NCBI RefSeq assembly: GCF_000615975.1 | Contig: NZ_BAMP01000007.1 | Coordinates: forward strand, 22,464-86,463 | Direction: 5' to 3' | DNA length: 64,000 nt | DNA from: Nitratireductor aquibiodomus NL21 = JCM 21793 | GTDB lineage: Bacteria; Pseudomonadota; Alphaproteobacteria; Rhizobiales; Rhizobiaceae | Shown: one piece after another, positions 56,815 to 64,000 of the stretch | How positions within the stretch are numbered: position 1 is the stretch's first letter | How the letters are laid out: every line of letters begins with the position of its first letter | Made by a program: the position numbers and the translations under genes | The notes under the pieces: model-generated | What the model saw: the letters and a program-made list of their open reading frames with translations, nothing else | Told to the model about the DNA's origin: nothing | Database searches by the model: none

Positions 56815-58218
56815 TCAACGCGCCGCTCTGGCGTGGCGGCTTATGTGATCCTGCAGCATTCTTAAATCTGAGGGAAGGACTGTAAAGGACTCTTTGCGTT
56901 TCATCAGGTCGCCGAGCCATTCGGGCAGGGCCGGCTCGATGCCACTGGCATCCCTGACGGCAGCCGGGAACTTGGCCGGATGGGCGGTCGACAGAACCAC
57001 CATGGGCGACGCCGATGCCGGCATTGCACGCGCAACTTTCACGCCCGTGGCTGTGTGCGGGTCGAGCAGATAGCCGCTCTCGCGCCGGACCGCGCCGATC
57101 GTTTGCGCCGTTTCCGCCATCTCCGAGCGACCGGCAGAAAAGCCTTTCTGGATGACTTCCAGCGTCTCTGGCTCGACCGTGAAGCTGCCCGACTGCTTCA
57201 GCATCTGCATGTAGCGGCGGATTTCATCCGCATTCCTGCCGGAAGCAAAATAGAGCAGGCGTTCGAAATTGGAGGAAACCTGAATGTCCATCGAGGGCGA
57301 TGTGGTCGCCACCACTTCACGCGTGGCGTATTCACCGCTGGCGAGCGTTCGGGCGAGAATGTCGTTGTCGTTGGTGGCGATCACGAGACGATCGATGGGC
57401 AGGCCCATTTCCTTTGCCGCATAGCCCGCGAAAATATCGCCGAAATTGCCGGTGGGTACGGTGAACGAGATCGTGCGGTCGGGACCGCCGAGTGAGACGG
57501 CGGCGGTGAAGTAGTAGACGATCTGGGCCATAACGCGGGCCCAGTTGATCGAATTCACACCGGAAAGAGCAACGTTGTCACGAAAGCCGTGATCGTTGAA
57601 CATGTCCTTGAGCAGGCCCTGGCAGTCGTCGAAATTGCCCTTGACGGCAAGAGCATGCACGTTGGCGGCGCCGGATGTGGTCATCTGGCGCTGCTGTACC
57701 GGAGAGACACGCCCCTCGGGGAAGAGGATGAAGACATCCGCCCGCTCGGTCCCGGCAAAGGCCTCTATGGCAGCCCCTCCGGTGTCGCCCGATGTCGCGC
57801 CGACGATGGTGACACGCTCGCCGCGCTCGGCAAGAACGTGATCCATCAGCCGCGCCAGAAGCTGCATGGCGACGTCCTTGAAGGCGAGGGTGGGGCCGTG
57901 AAAAAGCTCCAGGATGAACTCGTTCGGGCCGGTTTGAACAAGAGGGCACACAGCCGGGTGACGGAACGTGGCATAGCTCTCGTCAATGATGCGGCGCAGG
58001 GTCGTCGCGTCTATTTCATCGCCCACGAAGGGAGCGAGCACGCGAAAGGCGATCTCGCCATAGCTCTGGCCGCGCATGGCGCGGAGGTCGTCAGCGGAAA
58101 ACTGCGGCCACGCGCGGGGAACGTAAAGACCGCCATCGCGGGCAAGCCCTGCCAGCATCGCATCGGAAAACCCAAGCGCCGGCGCATCGCCACGCGTGCT
58201 GATATAATCTGTCGCCAT
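56815..58218 (-). CDS. thrC: threonine synthase
   Basis: ThrC converts O-phosphohomoserine (from ThrB at 48.3 kb) to threonine with PLP. The 467-residue protein has the start TDYISTRGDAPALGFSDAML, the PLP-lysine segment FHGPTLAFKDVAMQLLARLM, IVGATSGDTGGAAIEAFAGT, and PTGNFGDIFAGYAAKEMGLP for phosphate binding. ATG 58218 gives the conserved MATDYISTRG. It heads a minus-strand operon with the M16 peptidase, GNAT and GGDEF/EAL genes. Confidence 0.96.
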   Translation of the reverse strand: MATDYISTRGDAPALGFSDAMLAGLARDGGLYVPRAWPQFSADDLRAMRGQSYGEIAFRVLAPFVGDEIDATTLRRIIDESYATFRHPAVCPLVQTGPNEFILELFHGPTLAFKDVAMQLLARLMDHVLAERGERVTIVGATSGDTGGAAIEAFAGTERADVFILFPEGRVSPVQQRQMTTSGAANVHALAVKGNFDDCQGLLKDMFNDHGFRDNVALSGVNSINWARVMAQIVYYFTAAVSLGGPDRTISFTVPTGNFGDIFAGYAAKEMGLPIDRLVIATNDNDILARTLASGEYATREVVATTSPSMDIQVSSNFERLLYFASGRNADEIRRYMQMLKQSGSFTVEPETLEVIQKGFSAGRSEMAETAQTIGAVRRESGYLLDPHTATGVKVARAMPASASPMVVLSTAHPAKFPAAVRDASGIEPALPEWLGDLMKRKESFTVLPSDLRMLQDHISRHARAAR

Positions 58219-58470
58219 TCGTCGTATTGCCTCATGAACTGCGAGGGAGGACAGCCGGCGCCCGCAAGAGCCCGTCGCATTCCGGCCGCGCGTCTGGTAT
58301 AGAGCATGATCTGGACGGGTGGGAACCTGTTTTCCACTCAAACCGCACGGAAATTGAATGTCGATGACGGGTTTTCTGGAATTTGCCGGAAAAATCTGTC
58401 ATCTCTCCGTTGCTTTTTGCCCGGTCGTTGCCGGTGCCTGAAGAATGCGCATATCCACGGGGCATGTCAC

Positions 58471-59058
58471 TTGGTCAATTATCGTCTTTTCATCAGTTCT
58501 CTCCTGCTTTCCGCCACTGCCATCGTTTCGGGCTGCCAGTCCGACGATGCGACGGGTGGACTGGACATGCAGGGCGGCAATCTTCAACAGCAGGGTACCC
58601 AGACAGCCGGACAGGCTGAGGATGTGGTGCGCGAAAGCGAATTGCGCGCTTTCTGCCCGCCGGTCTCCCTGCGAGAAGGCACGGCCTATTTCACCACCTA
58701 TGAAAAGGGCGGGCAGGATCAGCCCGGCAGCGTGATCTATCAGGCCTCGATCACCGATGTGACGCGCAAGTGTACCTACGGCACGGGCTCGTTCGGCATG
58801 ACGGTGGCCGTGGCCGGTCGCGTCGTCCCGGGTCCGAAAGGCAATACCGGCACGATCACAATGCCGATCCGCATCGTCGCCGTTCGTGGCGGCGAGGTTG
58901 TTTATTCAAAGCTGTTCCAGCATCAGGTCGCGATCAGCGACACCGCCGGCGCAACCCAGTTCATCTTCAACGATCCGAATGTGATGATCACGGGGACGCC
59001 CGATCGCAGCATTCAGTTGATGGTCGGGTTTGACGAGGGGCCGAACGGCGGTCGCTAA
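58471..59058 (+). CDS. hypothetical lipoprotein
   Basis: A protein of about 195 residues with lipoprotein signal LFISSLLLSATAIVSGCQSD (lipobox VSGC). The mature part starts with a Gln/Gly-rich stretch, then CPPVSLREGTAYFTTYEKGG, TDVTRKCTYGTGSFGMTVAV and AGRVVPGPKGNTGTITMPIR, a small beta-rich domain with two cysteines. No ATG precedes the signal peptide in frame, so TTG 58471 is proposed; the frame is open further upstream through a repeat-like segment (58303-58340) that is not expected to be coded. Function unknown; I do not recognise a named family. Confidence 0.7.
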   Translation: MVNYRLFISSLLLSATAIVSGCQSDDATGGLDMQGGNLQQQGTQTAGQAEDVVRESELRAFCPPVSLREGTAYFTTYEKGGQDQPGSVIYQASITDVTRKCTYGTGSFGMTVAVAGRVVPGPKGNTGTITMPIRIVAVRGGEVVYSKLFQHQVAISDTAGATQFIFNDPNVMITGTPDRSIQLMVGFDEGPNGGR

Positions 59059-59091
59059 CCTTGCGGCCGGTTTTTGGGGGCAGGATGAAGG

Positions 59092-59114
59092 CGGGGGCGA
59101 GTCCCCCGTTTTTT
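59092..59114 (+). terminator. Rho-independent terminator after the lipoprotein gene
   Basis: A CGGGGG / CCCCCG stem with a short loop is followed by six T residues. It lies 33 bases after the lipoprotein stop and before the convergent HAD gene. Confidence 0.85.
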
Positions 59115-59168
59115 GTGGAATATCAGGGGGGTTGGAGTGCGGGCTGAATCAATCTGTCAGGGTTTCCC

Positions 59169-59858
59169 TCAGGCATTCTCGCTCCATTCCGACAGGGCTT
59201 CGATGACACCGGCAAGGTCCTGGAAACGGTGAATGACCGTCTCCGCGCCCGCTTCCATCAGAAGGTCGGCATGGCCGGGCTGGATGTGCGCTCCACCGGT
59301 GAAGCCGATGACGCGCATGCCGGCGGCTCTCGCGCCGGCGATCCCGTGCACTGAATCTTCAATGACGAAGCAGCGCCCGGGTGCGGCTCCCATCTTTTCG
59401 GCGGCATAAAGGAAAACGTCCGGCGCAGGCTTGGGCTGGCGCGAGGGCGTTTCCAGAGAGGAATAGATGTGGTCCTTGAAGAAGGGCAGGAGCCGCGTAC
59501 GGGACAGCATCGCCTCCACCCGCTCGTAGCTGGAATTCGAACAGACGCATTTCGGCATGGTGACGGCAGCGACTGCTTCGTGAACGCCCTCCAGAGGCTT
59601 CACCTCCTTGCGTACTTTCTTGTCGACTTCGCTTTCAGCCTGATCGATCAGCGTGGCCTGCAGCGGCGCGTCGGCATTTTCCTCGATGGACAAAAGAATG
59701 TCCTTGAAGGTGAGGCCGGCATAGCGGCTGGCCAGTTCTTCAGGCGTGATCTCGAAGCCTGCTTGCGTCAGCACCCGTGCTTCGACACGCGACGCGATGA
59801 TTTCCGAATCGACGAGAACGCCATCGCAATCGAAGATGACGAGTTCGGGAGCTGGCAT
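59169..59858 (-). CDS. HAD-IA family hydrolase (phosphoglycolate phosphatase/beta-PGM-like)
   Basis: A 229-residue HAD phosphatase. Motif I is VIFDCDGVLVDSEIIASRVE with the nucleophilic Asp. Motif II is CVCSNSSYERVEAML. Motif III/IV are SRQPKPAPDVFLYAAEKMGA and CFVIEDSVHGIAGARAAGMR. The cap domain lies between residues about 15 and 85. Substrates of this branch are small sugar phosphates; none can be chosen here. It appears monocistronic. Confidence 0.9.
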   Translation of the reverse strand: MPAPELVIFDCDGVLVDSEIIASRVEARVLTQAGFEITPEELASRYAGLTFKDILLSIEENADAPLQATLIDQAESEVDKKVRKEVKPLEGVHEAVAAVTMPKCVCSNSSYERVEAMLSRTRLLPFFKDHIYSSLETPSRQPKPAPDVFLYAAEKMGAAPGRCFVIEDSVHGIAGARAAGMRVIGFTGGAHIQPGHADLLMEAGAETVIHRFQDLAGVIEALSEWSENA

Positions 59859-59956
59859 GGCAAGACCTGTTCTGAATTGAAGCCTGATGGTGGCGCGTTG
59901 GGGGCATAGACGTTATGCCGCCCCGAGACAACTCCATGTAGCCGTGGCTGAACGCG

Positions 59957-61603
59957 CTATTCGACGACGACCTCTGTGCGCTCGCCAGCGGTCACGCTGG
60001 CTTTCCGGCGCTGTTCCGCCCTGTCGCCTTCGTAGCGCACAAGCACTTCATAGTCTCCCGGCGGCAAAGTCTCCTGCGCCTTGACGTCATAGGTGCCGCC
60101 CAGATTCTTCTGGTTGCCCTGGATGTCTTTCTTGCCCTCAAGAAACTCGATCCTGTAGGCGCCGGGAGCGGAGACGGCGAGGACGCCGGCATTGATATTG
60201 ACCGTCGCCTCAGTGCGTTCGCCCGCCCTGACGCTGATCGGCGTCATGGCCTCGGCCTTTCCGAGGCGCGCATAAAGCATGTAATCGCCGGGTGGAACAT
60301 CCATTCCCTGCTTGCCTGGACCGTACTGGCCGCCAAGCGTCTTGCGGTTGCCGCTAATGTCGGCCCTGGCGTCCTGGACCTCGAAGCGGATGGCGTTGCC
60401 TTCAACCTCCGGCCCGCCCTCTGCATAGACGGCAGACGGGACGACCAGTCCGGAGCCGATGACCAGGTCGAGTTTGAGGGTCTCGCCGGCGGCGAGTTCG
60501 TGGCTTTCTTCGACGGTGGCCTTGCCGATCCGTCCGGTGACCCTGATGGAACCGGCCTTCGCCCAGACGCGTGTCTGGCCATATCCGCCATCCTTCGTGC
60601 CGTCGAAATGCACGTCGACGCGCGCGCCCGTGTCGGCCTCGGTGTCTTCGGGGGTGCGTTTCGGCGTGATTTCGACGAGCCCGGCATTAAGCACGGCAAT
60701 GACGTCCGTTGTCGCGTCCTCGGTCAGATCCACATCGGTCTCGAATGTGATGCGGCCAAGCCGCGCTTTCGCACGATAGGAACCGGCGGGTACGCTGGCA
60801 GCGAACACGCCGCGATAGCCGCCATCGGCGCTGCGGCTCTCAGGTTCGCCATTTGCGCCCAAAGGGATGAAGTCCCAGCGCACTTCCGAACTGTCGGCCA
60901 TGTCCGGGCCATCCTGCGAAAGGCGTGCGATGCCACGCACATTGAACTCGACACTGGCCGCTTGCGGCTTTGGCTCCGGTTCGGGCGCCTTTGCGACCGT
61001 GGTTTCGAGCGCTTCCGCAAGCTGGCCTGCGTCGTCAGCCTTGAGATAGAGCCCACCAGTGTTTTCCGCGAGACAGGCAACTTCCTGTCCTTCTTCCTCG
61101 GACAGGCCGAAACCGACCACATGCGCGGTAAAATCGACGCCCGAGGCCTCAAGCTCGCGGCCGAGCGTGCAGGGGTCCGCATTGCAGGTCTCCAGCCCAT
61201 CGGTGACAAGGATGACGGTCGCAGCATTTTCTTCAATGCGCAGTTCCTCGGCGGCCTTCCGAACCGCATCGGTGAGCGGCGTCTTGCCCTTCGGATTGAG
61301 GCGGTCGGCGAAATCGGCGACCGCCGCTGCCGTGCCTGTTGCCGGCGGAATGGCGATCTCGATGTCGGAACAGGAACCCTTCTCCCGGTGCCCGTAGGCC
61401 ACGAGGCCAAGCTCGGTGTCGTCGGGCAGCGTTTCCATAACTTTGCGCAGCGTGTCGCGGGCGATCTCGATCTTCGTCGTGCCGTCGATCTGCCCCCACA
61501 TGGAGCCGGAGCCATCCAGGACGATGATCGTTTTGCCTGCGGCCATCGCGGGGAAGGCAAACAACAGGGCTGCCAGGACGCTCAACAGGCGGGTGCGGAT
61601 CAT
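59957..61603 (-). CDS. secreted von Willebrand factor A domain protein with repeated beta modules
   Basis: A 548-residue exported protein. The signal peptide is RTRLLSVLAALLFAFPAMAA. A VWA domain (about residues 24-205) has an intact metal-ion adhesion site: IIVLDGSGSMWGQIDG, GKTPLTDAVRKAAEELR and VILVTDGLETCNADPC. The rest is beta-rich. Two C-terminal units repeat the pattern IxGNxKxLGGxY...PPGDYxxxxR...RAGERTE (about residues 420-480 and 490-545). These resemble carboxypeptidase-regulatory or PEGA-like modules. ATG 61603 has GGAG upstream. It is divergent from ccrM. An extracytoplasmic binding role is inferred. Confidence 0.88.
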   Translation of the reverse strand: MIRTRLLSVLAALLFAFPAMAAGKTIIVLDGSGSMWGQIDGTTKIEIARDTLRKVMETLPDDTELGLVAYGHREKGSCSDIEIAIPPATGTAAAVADFADRLNPKGKTPLTDAVRKAAEELRIEENAATVILVTDGLETCNADPCTLGRELEASGVDFTAHVVGFGLSEEEGQEVACLAENTGGLYLKADDAGQLAEALETTVAKAPEPEPKPQAASVEFNVRGIARLSQDGPDMADSSEVRWDFIPLGANGEPESRSADGGYRGVFAASVPAGSYRAKARLGRITFETDVDLTEDATTDVIAVLNAGLVEITPKRTPEDTEADTGARVDVHFDGTKDGGYGQTRVWAKAGSIRVTGRIGKATVEESHELAAGETLKLDLVIGSGLVVPSAVYAEGGPEVEGNAIRFEVQDARADISGNRKTLGGQYGPGKQGMDVPPGDYMLYARLGKAEAMTPISVRAGERTEATVNINAGVLAVSAPGAYRIEFLEGKKDIQGNQKNLGGTYDVKAQETLPPGDYEVLVRYEGDRAEQRRKASVTAGERTEVVVE

Positions 61604-61690
61604 GCCGGGTCTCCGTGGGTGAAACTTGACGCAAGGGAAGATTGCACAGCTTCGCATGGGCCGCAAATCGGCATGGGCCCTTACGGAATA

Positions 61691-61711
61691 TTTACCATCT
61701 TCCGTAACCAT
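61691..61711 (+). promoter_or_regulatory. possible CtrA-type half-sites upstream of ccrM
   Basis: TTTACCAT (61691-61698) and GTAACCAT (61704-61711) each differ by one base from TTAACCAT, a CtrA motif form used in rhizobia. They lie 37-57 bases before the ccrM start. In Caulobacter and rhizobia ccrM is a CtrA target. The match is imperfect, so this is a suggestion only. Confidence 0.35.
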
Positions 61712-61723
61712 AACGGCAGGTAA

Positions 61724-62881
<1,158 letters not shown>

Positions 62882-62950
62882 GCATCAGACGCGTAGGCTC
62901 AGGTGGAGAAGCCCGGAGCCGCAAAAGCCAAAGACGATCAGCAAGATAGA

Positions 62951-62993
62951 GCGCTTCGATGAATCTCTGTATGATTCTGCGGAGCGCTTTTTT
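62951..62993 (+). terminator. Rho-independent terminator after ccrM
   Basis: A long imperfect stem with GCGCT / AGCGC outer and GAATC / GATTC inner pairs is followed by six T residues. The tail touches the stop of the convergent HAD gene. Confidence 0.85.
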
Positions 62994-63603
62994 CAGACTG
63001 CGAAGCCATAGCCGGCCAGATCGCTTCGCAGCTTCTCTGCGCCGCTGAAATGCACGGCCTGCCAGCCGGCATCTCTTGCACCTTCCACATTCTTCTCGCT
63101 GTCGTCGATGAATAGCGTGGCGGCCGGCTCGAGGCCGAAGCTTTCGACATGGATGTCGTAGATTGCACGGTCAGGCTTGAGGAGCCTCACTTCGCCCGAG
63201 ACGGTCACGCCGCGTGGCCGGTTGAGAAAGGTATAGCGCTCGCGGGCCTCGGCGAATGTGTCTGCCGCAAAATTGGTAAGCATGGTCACGTCATGGCCGG
63301 CGTCGATGAGCGTTTCGAGCATGGCGACCGAATCGTCGTAGGCGTGAGGCACCATTTCGTGCCAGTGCCGGCGGAAGCACGAATGTTCTCTTCCTCCTGC
63401 GGATGCTCGGCGATAAGAAGCGCCTCGGCGTCCTCCCACCTGCGCCCGCGATCCTGTTCGATGTTCCAGTCGCCGGTGCAGACATTTTCCAGAAACCAGC
63501 GGCGCTGGGCATCATCGGGGATGAGGCGGCGATAGGGAATTTCAGGATCGTAGTGGATCAGGACCCTGCCGATATCAAAAACGATGTGTCGAATGTCGCT
63601 CAT
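62993..63603 (-). CDS. HAD-superfamily hydrolase (HAD-IA variant 3/epoxide hydrolase N-like), frameshifted as sequenced
   Basis: A protein of about 203 residues. The first frame has HIVFDIGRVLIHYDPEIPYR with the motif I DxG of the YihX-like branch and FLENVCTGDWNIEQDRGRRW. It breaks near 63374: GTGCTTCC needs one base, restoring IRAFRRHWHEMVPHAYDDSV. The second frame has MLTNFAADTFAEARERYTFL (motif II), LLKPDRAIYDIHVESFGLEP and LFIDDSEKNVEGARDAGWQA (motif IV). Substrate unknown. It follows mutY by six bases on the same strand. Confidence 0.9.
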
Positions 63604-63609
63604 GCGGTT

Positions 63610-64000
63610 CTATCCTTTGCGGGGCTTCCTGGTGGCTCCGGGTATCGCAGCCTCGATAGCCTTTTTCATGACAGTGGGCAGGGCTTCGCCGGGCAGTGTG
63701 TCGGGGGACGACCACCAGCCACCGCCGGGCGGTTGATCGCCGGGTGGTTGATCGCCGGGTAGTTGATCATTGTGAAGATCGGCCCGAAAAACGGAAAGCT
63801 CCAGCGCGAAATGCGTGAAGACGTGGCGGATCGACCCGGTTTCACGCCAGTCGGCGGGGAAGGGGGCGGCAGAGATATCAGTGGCGCCATCCTGCCGCGC
63901 CGTCCAGTGGCTGCCCGGGACCTCTGTCATGCCACCCAGAAGGCCGGTGGGCGGGCGCTGCCTTAAAAGCACCGCGCCATCGGCACGCACGGCGACGAAG
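63610..64000 (-). CDS. mutY: A/G-specific adenine glycosylase, C-terminal part (5' end outside window)
   Basis: About 130 residues of the MutY C-terminal NUDIX-like domain, which recognises 8-oxoguanine. LLRQRPPTGLLGGMTEVPGS is the family's signature entry to the domain, and RHVFTHFALELSVFRADL its beta strand. The glycosylase and Fe-S part lies beyond the window edge. A 15-bp direct repeat at 63731-63760 inserts the (DQPPG) pattern before the WWSSPDTLPGEALPTVMKKA end. The HAD gene starts six bases downstream. Confidence 0.9.
   Translation of the reverse strand, partial: FVAVRADGAVLLRQRPPTGLLGGMTEVPGSHWTARQDGATDISAAPFPADWRETGSIRHVFTHFALELSVFRADLHNDQLPGDQPPGDQPPGGGWWSSPDTLPGEALPTVMKKAIEAAIPGATRKPRKG

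Noticed and set aside
63731..63775. CRISPR-like short repeats
   Set aside because: The repeats are 15 bp, directly adjacent without spacers, and lie in frame inside mutY.

Overview
This window looks like the chromosome of an alphaproteobacterium of the order Hyphomicrobiales (Rhizobiales), most likely in or near the Phyllobacteriaceae. The grounds are high GC content, a CcrM-type GANTC DNA methyltransferase, the two-subunit glycyl-tRNA synthetase (glyQ/glyS), rhizobial small families (DUF6101, DUF1344, IalB, the tiny CoxF-like protein), the gene order coxB-coxA-ctaB-coxF-ctaG-coxC-DUF983-SURF1-ispH-thrB-rnhA, and rhizobial-type intergenic palindromes. The genus assignment is an inference. I see no rRNA or tRNA gene, insertion sequence with a transposase, prophage or CRISPR array.

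Layout. 1-7200: the end of a TPR protein with a C-terminal LysM domain, a TylF-like methyltransferase, glyQ, a cluster of palindromic repeats, a VOC protein and glyS with an AT-rich internal insert. 7200-14060: a small membrane protein, a secreted proline-rich protein, a Sua5-type tRNA-modification enzyme paired with a GlcD-like FAD oxidase, DUF6101, ubiA and purD. 14060-18820: an accessory catabolic module on the minus strand (PLP ammonia-lyase-like enzyme, ABC binding protein, FAD amine oxidase, ABC permease), read away from a divergent AsnC/Lrp regulator. 18890-25650: a CPT-like kinase, a Cys-rich mini-protein, an acyl-CoA dehydrogenase/enoyl-CoA hydratase operon preceded by a LiuR-like palindrome, pdxH, a lipoprotein, a DnaJ-like protein and fabI. 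25660-31970: a histidine phosphatase, DUF1344, aroC, ribBA, an MFS pump divergent from a TetR regulator across three operators, and a membrane protein. 32050-37510: histone-deacetylase-like amidohydrolase, xseB, dxs, a 169-bp inverted-repeat element, tlyA and an rRNA methyltransferase. 37510-40220 (minus): cobB-like sirtuin, tldD, ialB. 40580-49700: the aa3-type cytochrome c oxidase operon with its assembly factors, then ispH, thrB and rnhA. 49840-58220: peroxiredoxin, DsbD-like protein, yqgE, and a tight minus-strand operon thrC - M16 peptidase - GNAT - GGDEF/EAL protein. 58470-64000: a lipoprotein, a HAD hydrolase, a secreted VWA protein divergent from ccrM, a second HAD hydrolase and the 3' part of mutY.

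A striking property of the sequence is that at least 19 frameshifts interrupt 14 genes, many of them normally essential or central (coxA, coxB, coxC, dxs, ribBA, tldD). Every one is repaired by adding a single base, usually one G or C in a short GG/CC run. This points to systematic one-base deletions in the consensus sequence and not to gene decay. These genes are annotated below as whole genes with the break position given.

The best candidates for something less ordinary are the ABC/PLP-lyase/amine-oxidase module without an ATPase gene, the triple TetR operator, the LiuR-like palindrome, the glyS insert, the RibBA whose cyclohydrolase half has lost its zinc cysteines, and the paired-arm repeat elements.
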